Source of the DNA: Mesorhizobium carmichaelinearum
GTDB lineage: Bacteria > Pseudomonadota > Alphaproteobacteria > Rhizobiales > Rhizobiaceae
Assembly: GCF_900199455.1 (NCBI RefSeq)
Contig: NZ_FZQR01000021.1
Span: 1 to 64,000 of the forward strand
DNA: 64,000 nt
Direction: 5' to 3'
Of this stretch, positions 49,204 to 58,107 are shown piece after piece. The notes under the pieces are model-generated. The model saw only the letters and a list, made by a program, of their open reading frames with translations, was not told the origin of the DNA and ran no database searches. Both the position numbers and the translations under genes were made by a program. Positions within the stretch are counted from its first letter, which is position 1. Every line of letters starts with the position of its first letter.

Positions 49204-50703
49204 TCATCGCGAAGGAACCATCAAGGGAGCCCTGCGGCCGAGCCAGCCCGAGATCTTCTCCATCTGCGCGGCGAAGGACAAAAGCGTCTCCTCATCGCCC
49301 GGGCGGCCGGCGGCCTGGATGCCCAGCGGCAGGCCGGCGTCGGTGACATAGACGGGCATCGCGATCGACGGCTGGCCGCTGACATTGTGGATCGCCGGCC
49401 AATGGGTGAACAGAAGGCTCTTGTCCATCAGCTGGCCGAACAAGGGTTTCAGTTTCAGCAAAGGTGTGAGGTGAAGCTTGTCGAGCAGGTTTTCGATCAG
49501 CTCATCGGCGCCTTTCGGATCCATGGCGCCGCAGGCGAGCGGCGGGTGCGCTATGACAGGCATCAGCACGGCATCATACTGCGCGGTCTCTTCGATCATC
49601 CGCCGCGAGACGGCATGCAGCCGCTGCAGGCTGGCATAGATCTCGCCGGCCGAGAGCATTTCACCCAACCGGCCGAGCACCCGCGTGGCGCGCTCGACAT
49701 CGCCGGTAACGGAACGGCCGACACGCAGCGCTTCCGCGCGCAGCATGCCCGCGACTGCGGAAGCAACCGTCCGGCAGAAGTCGGCCAGGAAATCGCGGCC
49801 GATGAAGGGCAGGTCGATGTCCTCGACGGTGTGGCCGCCCTCGCGCGCAAGTCCCACCGCGATGTCCAGTGCTTTCATTGTTTCGGCCGAGATCGGCAGG
49901 CCAAGCGGCGACTTGCGGTAGACGGCGAGGCTGAGCTTGCCGGGGTCGCGCGCGGCGGCAGCGGCGAACGTGCCCTTCGGCGGCAGTGCCGCGTAGGGCG
50001 ACAAGGTGTCAGGGCCGTGGGTGAGGTCGAGCAGCAAAGCGCAATCGCGCACCGAGCGGGTGACGGCATGGTCGACCACCATGCCGTACCAGCTTTCGCT
50101 GACCAGTGGTGTCAGCGGGATGCGGCCGCGCGAGGTCTTGAGGCCGACCAGCCCGGTGCAGGCGGAAGGCACGCGGATCGAGCCGCCGCCATCCGAGGCA
50201 TGCGCCACCGGCACCACGCCGGCGGCGACCAGGGCTGCCGAACCACCCGACGAGCCACCGCTGGTGTGGCCAGTGTTCCAGGGATTGCGAGTGATGCCGA
50301 AGGCCTTGGATTCGGTCATCAGCCGCAGCCCGTGTTCCGGCGACGTCGAGGTGACGATCGGGATCAGCCCGGCGGCGAGGTAGCGGTCGGTCATCACCGA
50401 ATTGACGTCGGGCACGGAGGCGGGAATACGGCTGCCGCCATGCGACGGGACACCCTTGATGGCGATGCCGAGGTCCTTGATGGCAAAGGGCACGCCGGCC
50501 AGCGGCAGCGAGCGGTCGACGGTTTTCGCCCTGGCCCGTGCGGCCTCATAGAGCGGCTCGGCCGTGGCATTGATTTCAGGCCTTGTGGCCTCGGCGCGCG
50601 CGATCGCCGCTTCGATCAATTCGACCGGTGAGACCTCGCCCTTGCGCACCAGACCGGCGAGGCCGGTTGCGTCTTCTTCCCACAGGATCCGTTCGACCGA
50701 CAT
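49204..50703 (-). CDS. Amidase signature-family protein
   Basis: 499 aa. The Ser-cisSer-Lys triad is present: Lys in FAIKDLGI, cis-Ser in GGSSGGSAALVAAG and the nucleophile in SDGGGSIRVPS. The family covers aryl-acylamidases, nylon-oligomer hydrolases and GatA; the absence of gatB/gatC neighbours argues for a catabolic amidase. Start ATG 50703 behind GGGGAG. It is on the argB strand. Confidence 0.88.
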   Translation of the reverse strand: MSVERILWEEDATGLAGLVRKGEVSPVELIEAAIARAEATRPEINATAEPLYEAARARAKTVDRSLPLAGVPFAIKDLGIAIKGVPSHGGSRIPASVPDVNSVMTDRYLAAGLIPIVTSTSPEHGLRLMTESKAFGITRNPWNTGHTSGGSSGGSAALVAAGVVPVAHASDGGGSIRVPSACTGLVGLKTSRGRIPLTPLVSESWYGMVVDHAVTRSVRDCALLLDLTHGPDTLSPYAALPPKGTFAAAAARDPGKLSLAVYRKSPLGLPISAETMKALDIAVGLAREGGHTVEDIDLPFIGRDFLADFCRTVASAVAGMLRAEALRVGRSVTGDVERATRVLGRLGEMLSAGEIYASLQRLHAVSRRMIEETAQYDAVLMPVIAHPPLACGAMDPKGADELIENLLDKLHLTPLLKLKPLFGQLMDKSLLFTHWPAIHNVSGQPSIAMPVYVTDAGLPLGIQAAGRPGDEETLLSFAAQMEKISGWLGRRAPLMVPSR

Positions 50704-50841
50704 GGCGCGCTCCCCACTCCCGCCAAGCTAGCCAGCGGCGATTCCCTTGGCAATCGAAGCCTGCGCCCGTAGGCCGGAACTTTAGGCGCACAGAATATTT
50801 CCGGCGTTGCAAATACAACGTAATCGCCTAATTTGACCCGC

Positions 50842-51381
50842 ATGACGCCGCAGGACATCACCAAGCTGATCGTCCGGACTTCGATGAAGGATCGGGCAGC
50901 GTTCGATCTGCTCTACCGGCAGACCAGCGCGAAACTTTTCGGCGTATGCCTTCGTGTATTGAACGACCGGGGAGATGCTGAAGAAGCGCTGCAGGAAGTC
51001 TTCGTCAAGATATGGACGAAGGCGGATCGTTTTGCTGTCTCCGATCTGAGCCCGATCTCCTGGCTGGTGGCAATCGCACGCAACCACGCGATCGATCGCG
51101 TCAGGGCGCGGCGCAAGCCCGCCGCCGATATCGACGCCGCGCTCGACGTGGCCGATCCGGCACCGGGACCTGAAGCGATGGTGGTGGCGGGCGACGAATC
51201 CGAGCGCATCCATCATTGTCTCGAAGAGCTGGAGAAGGACCGGGCGGCGGCCGTCCGGGGCGCTTATCTCAAGGGCGAAAGTTATGCCGAACTGGCGGAA
51301 CGCCACGGCGTGCCGCTGAACACGATGCGTACCTGGCTGCGCCGCAGCCTGATGAAACTTAGAGAATGTCTGGAAAGATGA
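50842..51381 (+). CDS. ECF sigma factor (SigK-like partner of RskA)
   Basis: 179 aa. Region 2 reads LYRQTSAKLFGVCLRVLND then DAEEALQEVFVKIW; region 4 reads SYAELAERHGVPLNTMRTWL. Start ATG 50842. It overlaps the anti-sigma gene by 4 bases. With an RskA-type anti-sigma and a fasciclin gene downstream it mirrors the mycobacterial SigK locus. A CGTTG...CAACG inverted repeat lies 22-38 bases before the start. Confidence 0.92.
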   Translation: MTPQDITKLIVRTSMKDRAAFDLLYRQTSAKLFGVCLRVLNDRGDAEEALQEVFVKIWTKADRFAVSDLSPISWLVAIARNHAIDRVRARRKPAADIDAALDVADPAPGPEAMVVAGDESERIHHCLEELEKDRAAAVRGAYLKGESYAELAERHGVPLNTMRTWLRRSLMKLRECLER

Positions 51382-52100
51382 CACTGGCAGAGGACAATGG
51401 ACCGGAACGTGGAGGCGACGACCTGTTCGCCGCCGAATACGTTCTCGGCGTTCTGCCGGTGGAAGAGCGGCAGATCGCATCCAGGCGCATCGATACCGAG
51501 ACCGATTTCGCGCGGCTCGTCGATGGCTGGGAAGTGCACCTCTCGCCGCTGGCCGCCGCCTATGCGGAGGTCGAGCCGCCGCCTTCCGTGAAGGTGGCTG
51601 TCGATCGCCGGCTGTTCTCGAGCACCGCTCAAACCTCTGCCGCACCAAGCGCCGGAATTTGGTCCAGCCTCGCCTTCTGGCGCGGCCTTGCCGTCGCGGC
51701 TGTTGCTGCTCTGGCTCTCTATGTCGCCGTGCCCTATGTCAATCGGCCGGCTGAACAACCGCAGGAGCGGCTTGTCGCCTCGCTGGCCGCCGACGGCAGC
51801 GATGTAAAATATCTCGCCGTCTATGATTCCGAGCGGCATGAGGTCAGCCTTTCACACGTTTCCGGCACGCTCGCTTCCGGCAAGGACTTCGAACTTTGGA
51901 TGATCGAGGGCAAGAACGCCCCGGTCTCGATGGGCGTCATCCCTGCCGGCGCGACCGCGCATATCGGGGTCTCGCCCGCCACGCAGCAGAAGCTGGCGCA
52001 GGGCGCGGTGCTGGCTGTCAGCCTGGAGCCTTCAGGCGGTTCGCCGACCGGGCAACCGACCGGGCCGGTGGTTGCCGCGGGCGATCTGAAGGGCATCTGA
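51378..52100 (+). CDS. Anti-sigma factor, RskA family
   Basis: 240 aa. N-terminal sigma-binding part (about 1-90) without the HxxxCxxC zinc motif, one membrane helix (about 95-118, GLAVAAVAALALYVAVPYV) and an extracytoplasmic RskA domain (KYLAVYDSERHEVSLSHVSG; FELWMIEGKNAPVSMGVIP). It should hold the sigma factor at the membrane until regulated proteolysis. Start ATG 51378 overlaps the sigma stop. Confidence 0.92.
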   Translation: MTLAEDNGPERGGDDLFAAEYVLGVLPVEERQIASRRIDTETDFARLVDGWEVHLSPLAAAYAEVEPPPSVKVAVDRRLFSSTAQTSAAPSAGIWSSLAFWRGLAVAAVAALALYVAVPYVNRPAEQPQERLVASLAADGSDVKYLAVYDSERHEVSLSHVSGTLASGKDFELWMIEGKNAPVSMGVIPAGATAHIGVSPATQQKLAQGAVLAVSLEPSGGSPTGQPTGPVVAAGDLKGI

Positions 52101-52249
52101 CCGGATTCTCCTCACCGCGAACCCGTTGCCAGAATAATCCAAATCTATCTTATGTCACGCATGTCTAAATAACCGCGCGAGCCGGCAAACCGTTGCGCCG
52201 GATAAATCTCTTCGTCCAAGCGATAAAATTAAAAATCCAAAAATATTCT

Positions 52250-52275
52250 GAAACTCATACGCTTGTGCTCCGTAT
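52250..52275 (+). promoter_or_regulatory. ECF-type promoter of the first fasciclin gene
   Basis: GAAAC (52250-52254), 16-base spacer, CGTAT (52271-52275), about 50 bases before the start codon. The form matches ECF promoters (GAAC-type -35, CGT-type -10). A similar pair precedes the second fasciclin gene, which suggests control by the adjacent sigma factor. Confidence 0.5.
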
Positions 52276-52325
52276 CTCCTCGCGTTCCCAAAAATGGGAA
52301 GAGAAACCCGAGGAGTTTGAACATC

Positions 52326-52883
52326 ATGCGTAGATTCGCCACCCTTTTGCTCGCCGGTACGATCGCCGTTTCCGCGCTTGCCACCGCTGCCTATGCCGAA
52401 AACCCGATGGTCGGCGGCGCCGCCATGTATGCCCAGAAGAACATCGTCGAGAACGCCGTCAATTCGAAGGACCATACGACGCTGGTCGCCGCCGTCAAGG
52501 CGGCCGGCCTGGTCGAGACCCTGCAGGGCGCCGGTCCGTTCACCGTGTTCGCGCCGACCAACGAGGCCTTCGCGGCACTTCCGGCCGGCACGGTCGACAC
52601 GCTGCTCAAGCCCGAGAACAAGGACAAGCTCACCAAGATCCTGGCCTGCCATGTCATCGGCGCCAAGGCGATGGCGGCGGATGTCGCCTCGATGGCCAAG
52701 GCTGACGGCGGCACGCACAAGGTCAAGACGGTCGGCGGCTGCGAGCTGTCGCTGAAAGCCGAGGGCGGCAAGGTCACCGTCACCGACGAGAACGGCAACG
52801 TCGCCAATGTGACGATCGCCGATGTCGAGCAGTCCAACGGCGTCATCCACGTCATCGACAAGGTTTTGCTCCCGAAGATGTGA
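52326..52883 (+). CDS. Secreted fasciclin-domain protein (first copy)
   Basis: 185 aa. A Sec signal peptide (about 1-24, ending AAYA) is followed by one fasciclin domain with FTVFAPTNEAFAALP and the closing VIHVIDKVLLP. Unlike its paralogue at 62.7 kb it has two Cys (in LACHV and GGCEL), which could form a disulphide in the periplasm. It lies 225 bases after the anti-sigma gene, behind an ECF-like promoter. Fasciclin proteins mediate adhesion; role here unknown. Confidence 0.92.
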   Translation: MRRFATLLLAGTIAVSALATAAYAENPMVGGAAMYAQKNIVENAVNSKDHTTLVAAVKAAGLVETLQGAGPFTVFAPTNEAFAALPAGTVDTLLKPENKDKLTKILACHVIGAKAMAADVASMAKADGGTHKVKTVGGCELSLKAEGGKVTVTDENGNVANVTIADVEQSNGVIHVIDKVLLPKM

Positions 52884-53109
52884 TCGGCCCTGGAATGTAA
52901 CAAAGGGCTTGCAGCGACGAACCTGCAGCAAGAGCCCTCCGTCGGTTGCATAATCTCGCTCCCGCGACCTGCAAACGACACGCGTGCTTCCGCGCCGCCC
53001 ACAGTCAACCGTGGACCGGCGCGGAGTGTCGTTGAGGACCACCGTCACTGGCTTTTGACGTCTGCGTGGCGGTATAGTTTGGCAAAAAGAACAACCGGAG
53101 GAACTGGTC

Positions 53110-53613
53110 ATGAACCGTCGCGACTTTCTTTTGAGCGGTGCCGCCGCCATCGGCGTCGTCGGGGCAGCGGCAACCATGCTGCGCATGGGCAGCCCGCAGG
53201 CGGCACAGGCCGCCGAGAAATTCGAGGTCACCAAGACCGACGACGAATGGAAAGCGATCCTGTCGCCCGCCGCGTTCGACGTGCTGCGCAAGCAAGGCAC
53301 GGAGTATCCCGGCACCAGCCCGCTGCTGAACGAGCACCGCAAGGGCATTTTTGCCTGCGCCGGCTGCGACCTGCCGGTCTATCCCTCGGAGACGAAGTTC
53401 GATTCCGGCACCGGCTGGCCGAGCTTCTGGCAGGAGATCGCCAATGGCATCGGCAAGACCGAGGACAGGTCGCTCGGCATGACCCGCACCGAGGTGCATT
53501 GCCGCCGCTGCGGCGGCCATCTCGGCCATGTCTTCGACGATGGCCCGGCGCCGACCGGCTTGCGCCACTGCATCAATGGCGTGGCGCTGACCTTCAAGCC
53601 TGCCACGGCCTGA
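53110..53613 (+). CDS. msrB: Tat-exported methionine sulfoxide reductase B
   Basis: 167 aa. Tat signal (NRRDFLLSG, about residues 3-35), then the MsrB fold. Zinc Cys are C83, C86, C131 and C134; the catalytic Cys is C154 (LRHCINGVAL), with GTGWPSF also conserved. It probably repairs Met-R-sulfoxide in exported proteins. Start ATG 53110 behind CGGAGGAACTGG. A GAAC-17-CGTC sequence at 52919-52943 is a possible ECF promoter, so it may belong to the same stress regulon. Confidence 0.93.
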   Translation: MNRRDFLLSGAAAIGVVGAAATMLRMGSPQAAQAAEKFEVTKTDDEWKAILSPAAFDVLRKQGTEYPGTSPLLNEHRKGIFACAGCDLPVYPSETKFDSGTGWPSFWQEIANGIGKTEDRSLGMTRTEVHCRRCGGHLGHVFDDGPAPTGLRHCINGVALTFKPATA

Positions 53614-53634
53614 CGAAATTCTACCGGAAACGAA

Positions 53635-53664
53635 AACTCCGGGTCTTGCGGCCCGGAGTTTTTT
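53635..53664. terminator. Rho-independent terminator after msrB
   Basis: AACTCCGGG, 8-base loop, CCCGGAGTT, followed by a TTTTTT run on the plus strand (AAAA on the other side, so it can work both ways). It stands between msrB and the convergent efflux pump gene. Confidence 0.9.
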
Positions 53665-53731
53665 GCGCGGTCAGAGCTTTTCGGGCGTGGACTGGAGGAG
53701 CTTCCCGAAACCGCCGCGTGTGGTTCTCCTG

Positions 53732-55327
53732 TCAGTGCCCGCCGCCGCCGCCGCCACCAGGTGCGGCCGGCTTGTTGATCAGCATGGTGAACAGGCCGAG
53801 CGTCGCGAACAGCACCGTCAGCATGTAGAACACATCCATGAAGGACAGCAGCGCCGCCTGTTGCTGGACCATGCCCGACAGCTTGGAGATCGCCGCACTG
53901 GCGGCATCGAGGCCCGTGGTTTGCTCGAAATTCAGCGTCATGTTCTGCAGCTTGGTCTGCGCGGCGGCACTGCCCCACTGCACATGCTCGGCGAGCCTTG
54001 CATAGTGGAAGGCGTTGCGGTCGATCAGCACGGTGTTGATGAGCGCAAGGCCGACCGCACCGCCGAGGTTGCGGGTGAGGTTGAACAGGCCGGACGCGTT
54101 CTTCAACCGGTCGGGCGGCAAGGTGCCGAGCGCGATGTTGTTGATCGGCACCATGCACAGCATCATCGAACAGCCGCGCAGGATCTGCGGGATAAGCAGC
54201 TCGTAGAAATCCCAGTCGGCGGTCAGATGCGTCATCCACCAGGTGCCGGTGGCGAAGCCGAAGAAGCCGATCATCATCATCAGCCGCAAATCCATCTTGC
54301 TCGACAGGATGCCGGAGATCGGCGCGGTGACGAACATGGCCAGGCCGCTGACGAACAGTGCCTCGCCGATCATCATCGAATCGTAACCGCGGATACGGCC
54401 GAGGAAGACCGGATAGAGATAGGTCAGGCCGTAGAGGCCTATGCCGATGACGAAGGAGAACAGCGAGCCGAAGGCGAAGTTGATGTTGCTGAAAGCCCGC
54501 AGGTCGACGATCGGCTCCTCGGCGGTGAAGACACGCCAGAAGAAGATCACCGCGCCGATGGTCATGACGACGGCGCAGATGAACACACCCTGGTCCTGCA
54601 GCCAGTCATTGTTCGGGCCTTCCTCCAGCACATACTCCATGCAGCCGAGGAAGGCCGCCATGCCGGCAAGGCCCCACCAGTCGAACTTGTTGAACAGCTT
54701 GAGATTGGGCTTGTCGAAATCGATCAGCGACCAGGCAGCGGTCGCCACCAGAATGCCGGGCACGACATTGACCAGGAACAGCCAGTGCCATGAAAAGGCG
54801 TGGCTGATATAGCCGCCGACGGTCGGGCCGATGGTCGGCGCCAGCGTCGCCACGAGGCCGATCATCGGCGAGACGATGGCGCGCTTCGAGGGTGGGAAGA
54901 TGGTGAAGGCCGCGGCAAAGACGCTCGGGATCATGCCGCCGCCGATGAAGCCCTGCACGGCGCGGTAGACGATCATCTGGTCGATGTTGGTGGCGGTCGC
55001 GGCAAGCGCGCTGGCCGCGGTGAAGCCAGCGGCGGCGATGGTGAACAGCACGCGCGTCGACAGCATGCGGCTGAGGAAGCCCGACAGCGGGATCATCACC
55101 ACTTCGGCGATCAGATAGGCCGTCTGCACCCACGGAATTTCATCGGAGCTGGCGCTGAGGCCCGCCTGGATCTCGGCCAGCGAGGCCGAGACGATCTGGA
55201 TGTCCAGGATCGCCATGAACATGCCAAAGACCATCGCCAGGAAGGCGATGACACGGCGTGTGGAGATGGTGTCGGGGACCGCCGGCCGTGTCGGCGGCGC
55301 TCCTGCGGTGATGGTGGCGGTAGCCAT
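53732..55327 (-). CDS. DHA2-family MFS efflux permease, EmrB type
   Basis: 531 aa, 14 helices expected. N-terminal motif FMAILDIQIVSASLAEIQ (EmrB LDxTIVNVALP variant) and QTAYLIAEVVMIPLSGFLSR. The His/Gly-rich C-terminus (GGGGGGGH) is unusual but unconnected to a known function. It works with the HlyD-type adaptor encoded just upstream, to export drugs across the envelope with an outer-membrane channel not encoded here. Start ATG 55327. Confidence 0.9.
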   Translation of the reverse strand: MATATITAGAPPTRPAVPDTISTRRVIAFLAMVFGMFMAILDIQIVSASLAEIQAGLSASSDEIPWVQTAYLIAEVVMIPLSGFLSRMLSTRVLFTIAAAGFTAASALAATATNIDQMIVYRAVQGFIGGGMIPSVFAAAFTIFPPSKRAIVSPMIGLVATLAPTIGPTVGGYISHAFSWHWLFLVNVVPGILVATAAWSLIDFDKPNLKLFNKFDWWGLAGMAAFLGCMEYVLEEGPNNDWLQDQGVFICAVVMTIGAVIFFWRVFTAEEPIVDLRAFSNINFAFGSLFSFVIGIGLYGLTYLYPVFLGRIRGYDSMMIGEALFVSGLAMFVTAPISGILSSKMDLRLMMMIGFFGFATGTWWMTHLTADWDFYELLIPQILRGCSMMLCMVPINNIALGTLPPDRLKNASGLFNLTRNLGGAVGLALINTVLIDRNAFHYARLAEHVQWGSAAAQTKLQNMTLNFEQTTGLDAASAAISKLSGMVQQQAALLSFMDVFYMLTVLFATLGLFTMLINKPAAPGGGGGGGH

Positions 55328-55400
55328 TGCGTGGGCCTCCTTGAGGCAGGCCGGGCGGCCCGGTGCTTAATCAGCCACCGAGCCGCCCTCCGAAAAGCGC

Positions 55401-56588
55401 TTAGTTGGTCGTGGCGGCAGGTGCGGTGCGGCTGTCAACGTTGACGACAACGCTCAAGCCAGCGCGCAGCTTGCCGGTCTTCAGGGCATCGGCCGGGACG
55501 TCGATGCGGACCGGGACGCGCTGCACCACCTTGGTGAAGTTGCCGGTGGCGTTTTCCGGCGGCAACAGCGAGAAGACCGCGCCTGAAGCCGGGGCGAGCG
55601 ACGAGACGGTTCCCTGGATGGGGTGGCCGTCGATGGCGTCGACCGAGATGTTGACCTTTTCGCCGGGAACCAGCCGGGCAAGTTGCGTCTCCTTGAAGTT
55701 GGCGACGATGTAGAGCTTGTCCAGCGGCACGACGACGGCGAGCTTCTGGCCAGGGCTGACGAGGTCGCCCTGCTCGACCGAGCGGTTGCCGACGACGCCG
55801 TCATAGGGCGCCTTGAGCACGGTGAAGGAAAGGTCGCGCGCGGCCTTGTCGCGGCTCAGCTGCAGCGAAGCGAGCGTGCTCGCCGACTCGGCGCGCTGCG
55901 CCTCGAACACGCCGATATTGGCCTGTGCGGCGGCGATCTGCGCATCGGCACCGACCAGCGCGGCATTGGCCTGGTCGAGCGCGGTCTGGGCGTCGTCCAA
56001 CTGCGCCTGCGTGCCGACATGCGTCTTGACCAGTTGCGCGGCGCGCTGCTGGGCGCGGGCGGCATTGTCGGCCGCGGCCTGGTCGGCGACCTTCTGCGCC
56101 TGGGCCTGCTGCAGGGAAGCCTGCGCGGCCTTGGTCTGCGCATCGATGCGGTCGAGCGTCTTCGCCAGCGTGGCGATCTGCGCTTCGGTCTGGGCGACAG
56201 CGATCTTGTAGTCGCCATCATCGATCGTCAGCAGCGGGTCGCCGGCCTTGACCAGCTGGTTCTCGCTGACCTTGACCTGGTCGACATAGCCGGAAATCTT
56301 GGGCGAGACGAAAGCCATGTCGGCCTGGACATAGGCGTCGTCGGTCGAGATCATGAAACGGCCCGTGGTCCAGTAGTCATAGCCGTACCAGGCGCCGCCG
56401 CTCAGCAGGGCAAGGCCGATGATCGGCAGCAGGAAGGAGCGCACCGAGCGCTTCTTCTTGGCCGGAGCTTCGGCTGCAGGCGGCGGTGCCACCGGCAGGA
56501 CGGGAATTTCCGGTGCTTCCGTCGCCGGAGCGACCTTGGCATTGGGGAAGGGGCGGACTTCGGCAGTGGTGGGCGCGTTCGAGGACAT
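55401..56588 (-). CDS. HlyD/EmrA-type membrane fusion protein
   Basis: 395 aa. Cytoplasmic Pro-rich N-terminus, one helix (about residues 51-71), then barrel-sandwich and long Ala/Gln coiled-coil hairpin (about 110-235) with DDAYVQADMAFVSPKISGYV and LKAPYDGVVGNRSVEQGDLV. It links the EmrB-type permease to an outer-membrane channel. It is the first gene of the pump operon and divergent from a TetR gene. Start ATG 56588. Confidence 0.92.
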   Translation of the reverse strand: MSSNAPTTAEVRPFPNAKVAPATEAPEIPVLPVAPPPAAEAPAKKKRSVRSFLLPIIGLALLSGGAWYGYDYWTTGRFMISTDDAYVQADMAFVSPKISGYVDQVKVSENQLVKAGDPLLTIDDGDYKIAVAQTEAQIATLAKTLDRIDAQTKAAQASLQQAQAQKVADQAAADNAARAQQRAAQLVKTHVGTQAQLDDAQTALDQANAALVGADAQIAAAQANIGVFEAQRAESASTLASLQLSRDKAARDLSFTVLKAPYDGVVGNRSVEQGDLVSPGQKLAVVVPLDKLYIVANFKETQLARLVPGEKVNISVDAIDGHPIQGTVSSLAPASGAVFSLLPPENATGNFTKVVQRVPVRIDVPADALKTGKLRAGLSVVVNVDSRTAPAATTN

Positions 56589-56613
56589 GACATCTCTCTA
56601 AAGTAATAATACT

Positions 56614-56693
56614 GAACCGTTCGGTTCGATCTGGCCGTTGACATAGCGTGAAAAGAGGACCATATCAAGAGGCAATCGAACCGGTTGGTTCGA
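56614..56693. promoter_or_regulatory. TetR operators and promoter between emrA-type and tetR genes
   Basis: Two palindromes share the half-site GAACC: GAACCG-TT-CGGTTC (56614-56627) and TCGAACC-GGTT-GGTTCGA (56676-56693). Between them lies TTGACA (56638-56643) with CATATC 17 bases later, a good housekeeping promoter reading toward tetR. The layout predicts that the TetR protein represses both itself and the pump. Confidence 0.8.
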
Positions 56694-56716
56694 ATTATTT
56701 TCGAGGTGTGACTTTT

Positions 56717-57451
56717 ATGGCCGAGACAACGCCTGACGTCGAAACCGATAAATGCAGTGACTTGCTGGACAGTTTGCGGCGCGGACGCCCGGCGGCCGGA
56801 CAGGATCCGGTCAAGCGCAGCCAGATCATCGATGGCGCCCGCCGTGTCTTCATCGAGAAGGGCTTTGAAGCCGCCTCGATGAACGACATCACGCGCGAGG
56901 CCGGCGTCTCCAAGGGCACGATCTATGTCTATTTCGCCAACAAGGAAGAGTTGTTCGAAGCGCTGATCGAGGAAGAGCGCGGCACCATCTTCAAGAACAT
57001 GTACGACATGCTCGACCGCGCCGACGATCTGCGCCAGACGCTGGTGAAGTTCGGCAAGGTGCTGTCGATGAAGATCACCTCGGCCAGGGTGATCCAGGCG
57101 CAGCGCACGGTGATCGGCGCCTCAGACAGGATCCCCGACATGGGCGCGCGGTTTTACGAACGCGGTCCCAAACGCGGCCATGACAAGGTCATGGAATTCC
57201 TCAATGCCGCCATCGAACGCGGCATGCTCAAGATCGATGATGTCGATCTTGCAGCCTATCAATTCACCGAACTGTGCCTGGCCGGCCTTTTCCGCCAGTG
57301 CATCTTCGCCTACCGCACCAAGGCTCCAAGCCAGGAAGAAATCGATCACATCGTCAGATCGGGCGTCGACATGTTCCTGAAGGCCTACGGCACGGAGAGG
57401 CTTTTCGAGGAAGAACGCCACCAGATGATTGCCCTGGAGGCGAAGGCCTAG
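56717..57451 (+). CDS. TetR-family repressor of the adjacent efflux pump
   Basis: 244 aa. Helix-turn-helix FEAASMNDITREAGVSKGTI then YVYFANKEELFEAL (about residues 55-90), with an AcrR/TetR_C-like ligand domain. Start ATG 56717. It is divergent from the emrA-emrB-type operon with two operator palindromes in the gap, so it probably responds to a pump substrate. Convergent with engB (4-base overlap of the stops). Confidence 0.9.
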   Translation: MAETTPDVETDKCSDLLDSLRRGRPAAGQDPVKRSQIIDGARRVFIEKGFEAASMNDITREAGVSKGTIYVYFANKEELFEALIEEERGTIFKNMYDMLDRADDLRQTLVKFGKVLSMKITSARVIQAQRTVIGASDRIPDMGARFYERGPKRGHDKVMEFLNAAIERGMLKIDDVDLAAYQFTELCLAGLFRQCIFAYRTKAPSQEEIDHIVRSGVDMFLKAYGTERLFEEERHQMIALEAKA

Positions 57452-58107
57452 CCACCATTGGCGGCAAGCACGATCGCTGCCTGCAATTCCTCGAGGCCTT
57501 CGCCCTTCTCCGATGACGTCGCCAGGACGAACGGAAACGCCGCCGGGCGCTTCTTGATCTTGGCCAGCGTCTCCTCGATCAGCCGCGGCACGCCGGCGAC
57601 CTTGATCTTGTCGGTCTTGGTCAGCACGATCTGGTAGGACACCGCCGCCTTGTCGAGCAGCGACAGCACCTCCTCGTCCTTGGCCTTGATGCCGTGGCGG
57701 GCGTCGATCAGCACATAGACCCGCTTCAGCGTCACCCGGCCCTTGAGATAGTCGAAGACCAGTTTGGTCCACTCGTCGACCTTCTCCTTGGGCGCGGTGG
57801 CGTAGCCGTAGCCCGGCATGTCGACCAGCGCCATCGGCGGCAGGTCGGCGCCCTCGCCCGAAAATCCGTCCGGCACGAAGTAGTTGAGTTCCTGCGTACG
57901 CCCGGGCGTGTTGGAGGTGCGCGCCAGCCCCTTCTGGTTGACCAGCGCGTTGATCAGCGACGACTTGCCGACATTGGAGCGGCCGGCAAAGGCGATTTCC
58001 GGTGGCCCTTCCGGCGGCAGGAATTTCATGGCCGGCACGCCGCGGATGAAGATCCACCCACGCGTGAACAGGTCGGTGCTGATCACAGTGCTGTTCAGAG
58101 CGTTCAA
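57448..58107 (-). CDS. engB: Ribosome biogenesis GTPase EngB/YsxC
   Basis: 219 aa. G1 GRSNVGKSSLINAL, G3 DMPGYGYA, G4 TKTD. Acts in large ribosomal subunit maturation. The start is most likely TTG 58107, overlapping the upstream acetyltransferase stop and preceded by a purine-rich stretch; GTG 58086 is an alternative. In rhizobia engB directly follows yidC and precedes argB; here the neighbours are separated by insertions on both sides. Confidence 0.92.
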   Translation of the reverse strand: MNALNSTVISTDLFTRGWIFIRGVPAMKFLPPEGPPEIAFAGRSNVGKSSLINALVNQKGLARTSNTPGRTQELNYFVPDGFSGEGADLPPMALVDMPGYGYATAPKEKVDEWTKLVFDYLKGRVTLKRVYVLIDARHGIKAKDEEVLSLLDKAAVSYQIVLTKTDKIKVAGVPRLIEETLAKIKKRPAAFPFVLATSSEKGEGLEELQAAIVLAANGG

